Below are positions 8,563-16,221 of a stretch of 50,729 bases of DNA, piece after piece; the first letter of the stretch is position 1; each line of letters starts with the position of its first letter. The stretch covers positions 1-50,729 of the forward strand of contig NZ_BBPQ01000051.1 in the NCBI RefSeq assembly GCF_000787855.1, in the 5' to 3' direction. The notes beneath the pieces were generated by a model. That model was not told the DNA's origin, did not search any database, and saw only the letters and a list, made by a program, of their open reading frames with translations. Made by a program: the position numbers and the translations under genes. Source of the DNA: Streptacidiphilus anmyonensis (lineage in GTDB: Bacteria > Actinomycetota > Actinomycetes > Streptomycetales > Streptomycetaceae).

Positions 8563-8802
8563 ATGCACCAGCAGCTGAGCCCACTCCACGCAGTGGCCCT
8601 GTACACGCTGCTCGCCGTCGCGGGCCTGTGGACCCTGATGGGCGTGCGGGCCGTCTGGCTGGCCGCGTTCCGCCCGTGGGCCGTCGGCGGCAGTGGCGTC
8701 GGCCTCGACCCGGACGAGCAGGTCGCGCTGTCCCGCGCGGAGCGGCGCGCCTTCGTCGCGATAGCCAACGAGCTCAACCGCGCGACCGCCCACTCCGCGT
8801 AG
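8563..8802 (+). CDS. Small single-pass membrane protein
   Basis: A 79-aa protein with one hydrophobic helix at about residues 8-34 (AVALYTLLAVAGLWTLMGV), then a short linker and a charged tail containing RAERRAFVAIANELNRA. I do not recognise a family. The ATG at 8563 is preferred because it places the membrane helix near the N-terminus; the reading further upstream looks non-coding. It stands alone, convergent with the methyltransferase gene. Confidence 0.55.
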   Translation: MHQQLSPLHAVALYTLLAVAGLWTLMGVRAVWLAAFRPWAVGGSGVGLDPDEQVALSRAERRAFVAIANELNRATAHSA

Positions 8803-8806
8803 CCGA

Positions 8807-8824
8807 CGCCTCCCCTTTGAGGCG
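8807..8824. terminator. Short hairpin between convergent genes
   Basis: CGCCTC (8807-8812) and GAGGCG (8819-8824) pair across a 6-base loop. It lies between the stop codons of the small membrane protein and the methyltransferase and may terminate both transcripts. Confidence 0.45.
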
Positions 8825-8842
8825 CCCGTCAGGACCGCGCGC

Positions 8843-9616
8843 TCAGGGGACGCGCGCCGCCAGGAGAGGCTGGAAGAACGAGGTGGCCTCGGGCAGCAGC
8901 CAGGCGGGCTCGTGGAAGCCGGCGTCGGTCACGAAGCCGGTCAACTGGTGCCGGGTGAGCGCCCAGTAGGTCGTGCGCCGCACCGCGACGCGCCAGTCGT
9001 CACCCTCGGGCAGCAGTTGGAAGTGTTCGAGGTCGTACCGCTCCCCGTCCTCGTGCCAGTCCCACAGCTGGAACGTGATGCTCCGCTCGCGCCCCGATCC
9101 GTGCGTCTGCGGGCTGGTGGAGACGGGGTGGGCCTGCCGGATCTCGTCGTAGGGCCGGGTGCTGACGAGCAGCAGGCCGTCGCGGCGCAGCACGCGGCGC
9201 ATCTCGCCCAGCGCGGTCCGCACGTCCTCGGCGGTGAGCAGGTGCGGCAGGGCGTTGTCGGCGCAGACGACGACGTCGAAGGCGGCGTCCTCGAAGGGCA
9301 GGGACCGCATGTCGGCGGCCTGTGTGGGCAGGTCGAGGCCGCGCCGGGCCGCCTCCCGCGCGGCCCGCTCGGCGGCGACCGCGCTGATGTCGCTTCCGGT
9401 GACCCGGTGCCCGAGCATGGCGAGCCCGAGGGCCTGGGTCCCGATGCCGCAGGCGCAGTCCAGCACGGCGACGCCGCTCTCGGCGCCGAGGGCCGAGCGG
9501 ATCAGGGCGTCCAGCGCCTTGCCCTGGCGCACGACAGCGCCGTCCCAGTCGCCGTAGATGAGGTGGTAGTCGGCTGCCAGCTGGTCGTAGAACCGTGCGA
9601 CGGAGGCGTCGGTCAT
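8843..9616 (-). CDS. Class I SAM-dependent methyltransferase
   Basis: The 257-aa protein has the Rossmann SAM-binding signature VAVLDCACGIGTQALGLAM (motif I), GSDIS with an acidic ribose-binding residue (motif II), and FDVVVCADNALPHLL (motif IV region). The C-terminal half has an antiparallel sheet pattern (TFQLWDWHEDG, YDLEHFQL) typical of small-molecule methyltransferases. The substrate cannot be told from sequence. The next upstream gene on the strand ends 70 bases away, so co-transcription with the epimerase is possible but not shown. Confidence 0.88.
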   Translation of the reverse strand: MTDASVARFYDQLAADYHLIYGDWDGAVVRQGKALDALIRSALGAESGVAVLDCACGIGTQALGLAMLGHRVTGSDISAVAAERAAREAARRGLDLPTQAADMRSLPFEDAAFDVVVCADNALPHLLTAEDVRTALGEMRRVLRRDGLLLVSTRPYDEIRQAHPVSTSPQTHGSGRERSITFQLWDWHEDGERYDLEHFQLLPEGDDWRVAVRRTTYWALTRHQLTGFVTDAGFHEPAWLLPEATSFFQPLLAARVP

Positions 9617-9686
9617 GCCGGAACCCTACCGGTTCACGGGGGGTTCCGACGGGGCCGGAAGCCCCCGTGCTGTCGGTGCCGGCTCG

Positions 9687-10751
9687 TCAACTCTCATTCG
9701 GGCGTGTGGCGTTGCCGACCTGGGCGTCGTGCGCCGCCAGGATGGCCTGCTCCTTCTCCGCCGACAGGAACGGCGTCCAGGCGGTGAACTTGCCGTAGTC
9801 CTCGAACGCCTCCTCCTCGCCGCCGGGGGCGAACAGCCATGCGGCCGTCTCCCGGACCGAGTCCGTGACCGGGCGGCAGCGCAGGCCCGCGGCCACGGCC
9901 TTCGCGCTGGAGGCGTCCCAGGTGGCGGCGGAGTCCTCGAGGCCGACCGGGAGCCACAGCGGGACCTCCGTCCAGGGCTCCACCTCGTGGTCGACGAAGA
10001 GCTGGTCGTCGACGTAGACGAGTTCCGCCTTGTCGCCGCCGGCGGCCACGCAGGCGGCGAGGAAGTCGCCCCAACTGCCGTTGTCCGGCGCGCCGGGGAC
10101 CATGTAGTCCTCGACCTCGTCGCGGGGCTCGGCGGCGAGCAGGTCGAGGCCGAAGGCGGCGAGGTCGCGCACGTCGATGACGCGCAGCGCCCGGTCGGGA
10201 CGACCGGGGACGGCCATCCGGCCGCCCTGCGCGGCACGGCGCAGCCACGCGGTGGTGCGGCGGGCGCGGTCGTGGGGCCCGACGATGAGGCCCGGCTGCA
10301 GCACGACGACGCGCCCGGGGAAGGCCGCGCGCACGGCCTTCTCGCACCCGTCCTTCAGCCAGCCGTAGTCGCCGTCGTCCGGACCGGCGTCGGCACGGCC
10401 GCCCTGGCGGGGCGAGGACTCGTCGGTGGGCTCGGCGGGGTAGCCGGGGTAGACGTTGATCGTCGACACGAACAGGTAGGCGTCCGCGCTGCGGGCCAGC
10501 GCGGCGGCGGACTTGGCGACCTCGACGGGGACGTAGCCGCAGACGTCCACCACCGCGTCGTAGGGGCCGGCCGCGGCGAGCGCGCCGAGGTCCGCCTCGT
10601 CGGTCCGGTCGCCGCGCAGCGAGCGGACGCCCTCCGGATCGCCCTGGCTCCGGCCCCGGTTGAAGACGGTCACCTCCCAGCCGCGCCGCACGCCCTCCTC
10701 GGCGAAGGCCCGTCCCACGAACACCGATCCACCGATCACGAGAAGCTTCAT
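9687..10751 (-). CDS. NAD-dependent epimerase/dehydratase, extended SDR
   Basis: A 354-aa Rossmann-fold protein starting MKLLVIGGSVFVGRAFAEEG, which is the GGxxFVG variant of the NAD-binding loop. It has DVVDVCGY-like core strand residues, FVSTINVYPG, and a tyrosine-lysine pair in DYGWLKDGCEK that could serve as the catalytic YxxxK. This class resembles isoflavone-reductase-like and nucleotide-sugar epimerases; the substrate is unknown. The ATG lies at the first possible methionine and gives the expected N-terminal beta strand. Confidence 0.85.
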   Translation of the reverse strand: MKLLVIGGSVFVGRAFAEEGVRRGWEVTVFNRGRSQGDPEGVRSLRGDRTDEADLGALAAAGPYDAVVDVCGYVPVEVAKSAAALARSADAYLFVSTINVYPGYPAEPTDESSPRQGGRADAGPDDGDYGWLKDGCEKAVRAAFPGRVVVLQPGLIVGPHDRARRTTAWLRRAAQGGRMAVPGRPDRALRVIDVRDLAAFGLDLLAAEPRDEVEDYMVPGAPDNGSWGDFLAACVAAGGDKAELVYVDDQLFVDHEVEPWTEVPLWLPVGLEDSAATWDASSAKAVAAGLRCRPVTDSVRETAAWLFAPGGEEEAFEDYGKFTAWTPFLSAEKEQAILAAHDAQVGNATRPNES

Positions 10752-10860
10752 GACGAGCAGTCTGTGCGGTGGGCGGGCGTCGCGTCACCCGGCTCTGCCG
10801 TCAGCGAAGGATTTGCGCGGCGGGCGAACGGGACGCCGTCTGTTGCGGGAGGTGCGTGGC

Positions 10861-11643
10861 TCAGCCGAACTGGAGGGAGCGCTTGGACAGGCCCATCCAG
10901 AAGCCGTCGATGACGCTGCGGCCGGAACCCAGCTCGTTCTCGGACGCGCCGAGGGTGACGAAGAGCGGCGCGAAGTGCTCCGTGCGCGGGTGCGCGAGAT
11001 GACCGGCGGGGGCCTTGTGCTCGAAGTCGAGCAGGGCGTCGACGTCCTGGGCCTCCAGGGCGCGGCGGCCCCAGTCGTCGAACTCCGTCATGATCGAGTG
11101 GACGCTGCCGTCCTGCGTCAGGGCGCGCAGGTTGTGGGTGAAGAAGCCGCTGCCGACGATGAGGACGCCCTCGTCGCGCAGGGGTGCGAGCTTGCGTCCG
11201 ATCCGCATCAGCTCGGCCGGGTCGAGCGTCGGCATGGAGACCTGGAGCACGGGGACGTCGGCGTCGGGGTACATCTCGACGAGCGGGACGTAGGCGCCGT
11301 GGTCGAGGCCCCGGTCGGGGATGTCCTGGACGGGGGTCCCGGCGCCGCGCAGCAGCTTGCGGACGGAGTCGGCGAGTTCGGGTGCGCCGGGCGCGGCGTA
11401 GGTGACCTCGTAGTAGTGCTGCGGGAAGCCCCAGAAGTCGTAGACCAGCGGCACTGTGGTGGTCGCGCCGAGGGCGAGCGGGGCCTCCTCCCAGTGGGCG
11501 GAGATCATCAGCACGGCCTTGGGCTTGGGCAGCTCCGCCGACCAGCGGGCGAGCTGGCCCGTCCACAGGGCGTCGTCGGCGAGCGGCGGGGCGCCGTGGC
11601 CCAGGTAGAGGGCGGGCATCCGTCCCGGGGCGGCGGTGGTCAT
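10861..11643 (-). CDS. DODA-type extradiol ring-cleavage dioxygenase (LigB family)
   Basis: The 260-aa protein matches the YgiD/4,5-DOPA-extradiol-dioxygenase family. The metal and catalytic histidines appear in LGHGAPP, SAHWEE, LDHGAYVPL and FFTHNLR, in that order. The physiological substrate in actinomycetes is not settled. A near-perfect inverted repeat, GTTCAAATCTGAAC, sits 34 bases upstream of the ATG and is a likely operator. No MarR-type regulator is encoded next to it. Confidence 0.9.
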   Translation of the reverse strand: MTTAAPGRMPALYLGHGAPPLADDALWTGQLARWSAELPKPKAVLMISAHWEEAPLALGATTTVPLVYDFWGFPQHYYEVTYAAPGAPELADSVRKLLRGAGTPVQDIPDRGLDHGAYVPLVEMYPDADVPVLQVSMPTLDPAELMRIGRKLAPLRDEGVLIVGSGFFTHNLRALTQDGSVHSIMTEFDDWGRRALEAQDVDALLDFEHKAPAGHLAHPRTEHFAPLFVTLGASENELGSGRSVIDGFWMGLSKRSLQFG

Positions 11644-11676
11644 GACTGTCCTCGTTCCCGTCGGTCACACAGGTTG

Positions 11677-11690
11677 GTTCAAATCTGAAC
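11677..11690. promoter_or_regulatory. Inverted-repeat operator upstream of the dioxygenase
   Basis: GTTCA-AATC-TGAAC forms perfect 5-bp arms. Its position, just upstream of the dioxygenase ATG, and its form, like GTTCAAxxTTGAAC sites, suggest a MarR-family dimer. The binding protein must be encoded elsewhere. Confidence 0.55.
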
Positions 11691-11778
11691 TACATCTCCG
11701 AGGGTACTCCGGTCCCCGCCCGCTCCGCCCGCCGAAATCGCGTTGAACGCCGACTGCCCGCGCAGGCAGGCTGGCGCG

Positions 11779-13167
11779 GTGAGATACGAACTCTCCCCCA
11801 GCTCCCTGACTTGGGACGAGGTGGATCCCGCCGGTCATCCCTTCGACCACGCGACGGCCGAGCAGGTGATCCGCTCACTCGGGCCGGCCGGCCTGGTGCC
11901 CCGCCGGCCCGACGTGCGCATGGCGGACCCGGTGATGACCGCGTGGACCCGGGAATCGGCCTGGCCCTGGGCCGACGCCATGTCGCAGGCGCTCGTCGAA
12001 CGCTACGGCCGCTGGACCGTCGGCTGGCGGTGGTCGCACGACGAAGGGGACTTCGACGGCGGGCCGGTCGGACACTGGTGCTGCCCGCGGGACTCGATCA
12101 CGACCCCGGAGGAGACGCTCCCGCGCGTGGTCGCCGCCCTGTCGGAGTGGCGCGGATGGCTGGAGAGCCTTGCCGGACGGTTCGAGGCGTACCCGCTCGA
12201 TCTCGCCTCCGCCACCGAGGACCGGACCCTGTGGGAGCTGGCCGCCCGCAGGCTCATCCTTCATGTGGTGGACCGCACGGGATGCGGCAGCGGCTGGCAC
12301 GGGCACTGCCGACAGGTGCTGCGCTGGTTCCTGGCCCACTGGGGCGTCGCGCCCGACGTCGCGGAGGAGCTCGTCGCCGACGCCGTCGGCGGCCGGTTCC
12401 GCAGCTGGACCGGCCCTGACCCGGCCATCGTCGACGAGGTCGCCGAGCGCCTGGCCGCGTCCCTTCCGACGGCGTCCGGCTCGTGGTCCGCCGCGACGCC
12501 GCTCGACCCGCCGGACCATCTCCGCCGCTGGCTCGCGGTACGCGATGCGGTCGACTGGGACGCGGCGCCGCCCGACGACGCCGCCGGGCGTCCTCTCGTG
12601 GCGGCCCGCGACGGCGCGGCGGAGGACATCCGCGCCTTCGACGGGGCCCTCGACCCCGAGCGGGCTCGCGGCCTGCTCACCGCCCTGGAGTCGGTCCGGG
12701 CCGACGCCGCGCGCGGCGCGGCGCTCGACTTCGAGCTGCTGCGCGGCTGGCAGCGGCACGTCCTCGGCACGACGACGCCGGAACCGCCGCCGTTCCGCAC
12801 CAGGCCCGCCTTCGCCAAGGACGGGCGCGAGCGCTACGGCGTCGACGCCGGCACCCGCGACCGCCTCGACGCCTGCCTGGCCGAGAGCGCACGGGATCCG
12901 GCAGCCCCCCGGCGCCCACTCCCGCTCACCGCCCGCGCCGCGCGCGCCTACCTGGACGTCTGCTTCTTCCATCCCTTCGACGACGGCAACGCCCGCTCGG
13001 CCTTCCTCGCCCTGGTCTTCGTCCTCGCCCGCGAGGGCGTCACCCTCGACGGGGTCGGTCTGCTCCGCCGTGTCAGCTACCAGGCGGACGCCCCGGGCGA
13101 CGCACTCGTGCTGGCCCGTTCCGTCGGCCTCCACCTCGACGAGACCCGCCGCCGCGCAAGCGGCTGA
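11779..13167 (+). CDS. Fic-domain protein with large N-terminal region
   Basis: The 462-aa protein carries the Fic active-site signature HPFDDGNARS with the catalytic histidine at residue 398, close to the canonical HPFxxGNGR but with alanine replacing the second glycine. Fic proteins usually transfer AMP or another nucleotide part onto a target hydroxyl. The roughly 270-residue N-terminal region (WDEVDPAGHPFDH, GHWCCPRDSITTPEE, CGSGWHGHCRQVLRWF) is not recognised. The GTG at 11779 (VRYELSPSSL) was chosen over a TTG at 11743. No obvious (S/T)xxxE(G/N) inhibitory helix or adjacent antitoxin gene is visible. It stands alone. Confidence 0.8.
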   Translation: MRYELSPSSLTWDEVDPAGHPFDHATAEQVIRSLGPAGLVPRRPDVRMADPVMTAWTRESAWPWADAMSQALVERYGRWTVGWRWSHDEGDFDGGPVGHWCCPRDSITTPEETLPRVVAALSEWRGWLESLAGRFEAYPLDLASATEDRTLWELAARRLILHVVDRTGCGSGWHGHCRQVLRWFLAHWGVAPDVAEELVADAVGGRFRSWTGPDPAIVDEVAERLAASLPTASGSWSAATPLDPPDHLRRWLAVRDAVDWDAAPPDDAAGRPLVAARDGAAEDIRAFDGALDPERARGLLTALESVRADAARGAALDFELLRGWQRHVLGTTTPEPPPFRTRPAFAKDGRERYGVDAGTRDRLDACLAESARDPAAPRRPLPLTARAARAYLDVCFFHPFDDGNARSAFLALVFVLAREGVTLDGVGLLRRVSYQADAPGDALVLARSVGLHLDETRRRASG

Positions 13168-13204
13168 AACCGGCAGCGGTTGAAGCGGACAGGACCTGCC
13201 GGCC

Positions 13205-13492
13205 CTACAGGCGGACGGTCATCTCCACCGCCACGACGTCGCCCGTCGTCAGGCCCTGCGGGCGGCGGACGGCTGCCTTGAGCGGGAGGAGGTACCCGCC
13301 GTCCTTCGGGAAGAGGGAGGTGGTGAAGTCGGTGTCGCCGATGCGGGCCGAGACGGGGATCACGCCCCAGCCGTAGCTGGCCTGGGCCGCGACCTCGCGG
13401 ATGTCGGCCGACTGGTCCTGCGGGACCGGGACGCAGTAGTACGGGGCGGGGCCGCGCCATTCGATCACGCAGCCGGTGAAGACGAGGTCCAT
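13205..13492 (-). CDS. DUF1905-family protein
   Basis: The 95-aa protein has the family pattern: [20 protein letters not shown] at the start, then [23 protein letters not shown] and a C-terminal [21 protein letters not shown]. It folds as a small beta barrel in relatives, but its role is unknown. It is convergent with the Fic gene and starts about 160 bases from the divergent small protein at 13657. Confidence 0.85.
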   Translation of the reverse strand: MDLVFTGCVIEWRGPAPYYCVPVPQDQSADIREVAAQASYGWGVIPVSARIGDTDFTTSLFPKDGGYLLPLKAAVRRPQGLTTGDVVAVEMTVRL

Positions 13493-13656
13493 CGACCGGT
13501 CCGTTCCACGGGCAGGGCTTCCACGGGCAAGGCTGAGGCTCGATCAGCGTACCGGCGCGGCGCGGACGATCGGCGGTTCGCGCGTCGCACACTGGATCCT
13601 GCGGCCGCCGACGGGGACGGGACGGGACGAACGGACGAAAGGCACCGGATACGCAC

Positions 13657-13977
13657 ATGACCGCCACCTTGAGGCTGCAGCGCACCTTCCCCACGGCGAT
13701 CTGGGACCGACACCCGTGGAAGGTCGTGCTCGACGCGCGGGAGGTCGCGACGATCCAGGTCGAGGGGCGGCTGGAGTTGGACGTCGAGCCCGGGCGGCAC
13801 ACCGTGCTGCTGCGCGGCAAGGGGCGGCGCAAGAGTCCGGAGCGCGGGTTCGAGATCGTCGACGGCGGCGTGGTCGGGTTCGTCTGCCACCCGCAGCCGA
13901 TCCTGCCGCTCGCCCTGTGGGCGTACGCCGTGCCCACGCAGTGGATCGTGCTGCAGGAGCGCCGGCTGGGAGAGTGA
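13657..13977 (+). CDS. Small beta-rich hypothetical protein, PEGA-like
   Basis: The 106-aa product starts [21 protein letters not shown] and contains [20 protein letters not shown], which resembles the PEGA-type beta fold (EPGRHTV). A more hydrophobic stretch ([19 protein letters not shown]) near the C-terminus could be a weak membrane segment. I do not recognise a family with known function. It is convergent with rho. Confidence 0.6.
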   Translation: MTATLRLQRTFPTAIWDRHPWKVVLDAREVATIQVEGRLELDVEPGRHTVLLRGKGRRKSPERGFEIVDGGVVGFVCHPQPILPLALWAYAVPTQWIVLQERRLGE

Positions 13978-13980
13978 GCC

Positions 13981-14001
13981 GACCCGACGGACCGGCGGGT
14001 C
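13981..14001. terminator. Hairpin between convergent genes
   Basis: GACCCG (13981-13986) and CGGGTC (13996-14001) pair over six bases. It lies just past the small gene's stop and overlaps the last bases of rho. Confidence 0.4.
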
Positions 14002-15190
14002 AGGCCGCGCCCGACCGGGCCGAGGCGAGGGTGTGGAGGAAGTCCGCGTTGCCCGCCGACTTCTTCAGCCGCTCCAGCAGCGCCTGGGTCGCCTGCTGGG
14101 TGTCCAGCGGGTTCAGGCCGCGGCGCAGGGCCCACGCGGCGGAGGTGCGCTCGGGGCCGAGCAGCAGTTCCTCACGGCGGGTGCCGGAGGCCTTGGCGTC
14201 GACGGCGGGGAAGACGCGCCGGTCGGCCAGCTTGCGGTCGAGCCGCAGCTCCATGTTGCCGGTGCTCTTGAACTCCTCGAAGATCAGGTCGTCCATCCGG
14301 GAGCCGGTGTCGACCAGCGCCGTGGCGACGATGGTCAGCGAGCCGCCGTCCTCGATGTTGCGGGCGGCGCCGAAGAACCTCTTCGGCAGGTGCAGGGCGG
14401 TGGCGTCGATGCCGCCGGTGAGCACGCGTCCCGAGGCGGGCGCGGCGGTGTTGTAGGCGCGCGCCAGGCGGGTGATCGAGTCGAGCAGCACGACGACGTC
14501 CTGACCGAGCTCGACGAGTCGCTTCGCGCGCTCGATGGCGAGTTCGGCGAGCGCGATGTGCTCGCGCGCGGGCCGGTCGAAGGTGGAGGCGAGTACCTCG
14601 CCCCTGACCGAGCGCTCCATGTCGGTGACCTCCTCGGGGCGCTCGTCGACGAGGACGACCATGAGGTGGGCCTCGGGGTGGTTGTGGGCGAGGGCCGCGG
14701 CGATGGACTGGATGACCATCGTCTTGCCGGTCTTCGGCGGTGCGACGATCAGGCCGCGCTGGCCCTTGCCGATCGGGGCGAGCAGGTCGATGACACGCGT
14801 GGTCAGTACGCCGGGCTCCGTCTCCAGCCGGAACTGCTCCTCCGGGTGCAGCGGCGTCAGTTCCCCGAAGACGGGCCGCTTCCTGGCCCGTTCGGGGGCG
14901 AGGCCGTTCACGGCGTCGACCCGCAGGAGGGAGAGGCGGCGGTCGCCCTTGGTCTTCCTGCCACCCGCGTGGCCGCCGGTGCGGGTGACCCCGGTGACCA
15001 TGTCGCCGGAGCGGAGCCCGAGATCGCGGACCTGGGCCGTCGGCACGTACAGGTCGTCGGGGCCGGGCTGGTAGCCCGAGGTCCGCAGGAAGGCTTGGTT
15101 CTCGCGGATGTCGAGAACGCCGTCGACCTGGACGAGGTCGAGGTCGACGTCGAGTTCAGCTGTGATGGTGGGTTCGAGTGTGGTCGTCAT
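14000..15190 (-). CDS. rho: Transcription termination factor Rho, short form
   Basis: The 396-aa protein is a complete but compact Rho: an N-terminal OB-fold RNA-binding region ([19 protein letters not shown], then [19 protein letters not shown]), Walker A (APPKTGKT), Walker B ([16 protein letters not shown]) and the Q/R-loop region ([22 protein letters not shown]). It lacks the several-hundred-residue arginine-rich N-terminal insertion of the usual streptomycete Rho, so it is likely a second, specialised paralogue. Walker A has threonine where many Rho proteins have alanine (PPKAGKT). The ATG at 15190 follows AGGAAGAGGA. A long leader with a C-rich segment precedes it, suggesting autogenous control. 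Confidence 0.92.
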   Translation of the reverse strand: MTTTLEPTITAELDVDLDLVQVDGVLDIRENQAFLRTSGYQPGPDDLYVPTAQVRDLGLRSGDMVTGVTRTGGHAGGRKTKGDRRLSLLRVDAVNGLAPERARKRPVFGELTPLHPEEQFRLETEPGVLTTRVIDLLAPIGKGQRGLIVAPPKTGKTMVIQSIAAALAHNHPEAHLMVVLVDERPEEVTDMERSVRGEVLASTFDRPAREHIALAELAIERAKRLVELGQDVVVLLDSITRLARAYNTAAPASGRVLTGGIDATALHLPKRFFGAARNIEDGGSLTIVATALVDTGSRMDDLIFEEFKSTGNMELRLDRKLADRRVFPAVDAKASGTRREELLLGPERTSAAWALRRGLNPLDTQQATQALLERLKKSAGNADFLHTLASARSGAA

Positions 15191-15248
15191 GATGGGGTCC
15201 TCTTCCTGAGGTGGTGTGAGAGGTCCGGGCGCGGACGCCGGGGACCTG

Positions 15249-15330
15249 CGCATCGCGGTAAGTCGTCACGCGATGCGAAACGTGAAACCGAACGTGTGCG
15301 GTGTTGGTGCGCTTGTGGTGCGGTGTTGAA
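15249..15330 (-). promoter_or_regulatory. rho leader with C-rich rut-like segment and hairpin
   Basis: On the transcribed strand, 15294-15330 holds 18 C, 13 A, 4 G and 2 T in 37 bases, a C-over-G bias striking for this genome and typical of Rho utilisation sites. Next downstream, 15249-15257 and 15269-15277 form a perfect 9-bp stem (CGCATCGCG) with an 11-base loop. The rho ATG follows about 60 bases later. Autoregulation is inferred. Confidence 0.5.
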
Positions 15331-15425
15331 CTGCTGAATCACTCAACTGCTGCCCTGCTTGCTCAACCGCGGTCAGAATTGCGGGAGCCGGAGCCTGGCG
15401 GAGGAGATTCACTCCGCTGAGGTTC

Positions 15426-15457
15426 ATAGTAACAGGTACGGCCTGGCTTCTTGTCAA
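15426..15457 (-). promoter_or_regulatory. Candidate promoter for rho
   Basis: TTGACA (15452-15457) is an exact -35. TACTAT (15426-15431) lies 20 bases on and an overlapping GTTACT lies 18 bases on, so either could be the -10. Transcription from here would give a leader of about 230 bases. Confidence 0.55.
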
Positions 15458-15478
15458 GTCCCCGATTCGGCGACTCCG

Positions 15479-16123
15479 TCAGCCCTTCAGGGCGAAGGTC
15501 ACGTCCACGACCCCGTCCACGCCGCCCACGGCGAGCGCGACCACCGGGATGCGGGAGGAGTCGCCGAGCACGCCGCCGATGGTGGCGACGCCCTCCGCGA
15601 GGGCGACCGTCAGGCCCGCCGCCGCCTCGGCGCCGATCGCGCGGGAGAGGGCCGCACGGACCTCCTGCTCCAGGGCCGAATCGTCGGTGAGGAAGACCCG
15701 CAGCACGTCGGCGCGGCTGACGATGCCGAGGAGCGCCTGGTCCTCGTCCACGACGGGCAGGCGTTTCACGCCGCGCCGCACCATGATCCGTGCCGCGCCC
15801 GCGACGGTCTCCTCGGGGCCGACGGTGACGGCGGGAGCGGTCATCAGGTCGTCGGCGACGAGGGCGGTGAGCCGGGCGGCCTGGTCGGGGTCGAGCAGGG
15901 CGCCGCGCATCCCGAGCTTCTGCCGGCGGCCGGCCTCCTTGAGCAGCAGGTCCGCCTCGGAGACGATGCCGAGCACGTGCCTGGCCCCGTCGATCACCGG
16001 GAGAGCGCTGATCCGGTGCTCGTCCATCAGCCGGGCCAGCTCCTTGAACGGCGTCCGGCCCGTCGCCGTCACCACGTCCGCGGTCATCACGTCCCGGACG
16101 GTCCGGCTCTCTGCCTGGGTCAT
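15479..16123 (-). CDS. CBS-domain pair protein with C-terminal BON domain
   Basis: The 214-aa protein has two CBS motifs (VRDVMTADVVTATGRTPFKE with RISALPVIDG and GIVSEADLL; then DDLMTAPAVTVGPEE with RLPVVDED and GIVSRADVLRVFL), followed by a BON-like domain (EVRAALSRAIG and GVDGVVDVTFALKG). CBS pairs bind adenine nucleotides and act as energy sensors; BON domains often contact membranes or partner proteins. The ATG at 16123 has GAGGGA upstream. Its end lies 22 bases from the rho promoter. Confidence 0.88.
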   Translation of the reverse strand: MTQAESRTVRDVMTADVVTATGRTPFKELARLMDEHRISALPVIDGARHVLGIVSEADLLLKEAGRRQKLGMRGALLDPDQAARLTALVADDLMTAPAVTVGPEETVAGAARIMVRRGVKRLPVVDEDQALLGIVSRADVLRVFLTDDSALEQEVRAALSRAIGAEAAAGLTVALAEGVATIGGVLGDSSRIPVVALAVGGVDGVVDVTFALKG

Positions 16124-16221
16124 CGGGGTCCCTCGCCTCGTCGCAGCCGCGTGCGCCTCCAGCCTCACCGATGCGGGACGGGGTCGCCACTCCAGTCCCC
16201 CACCGGCCGGCGCGGGTGCCG

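Noticed and set aside
15266-15427. 53-codon ORF in the rho leader starting at an ATG overlapping the -10 region
   Set aside because: The ATG would lie at or before the transcript start, and there is no Shine-Dalgarno site. Its C-rich codons are better explained as a Rho-binding segment, though a rhoL-like peptide cannot be excluded.
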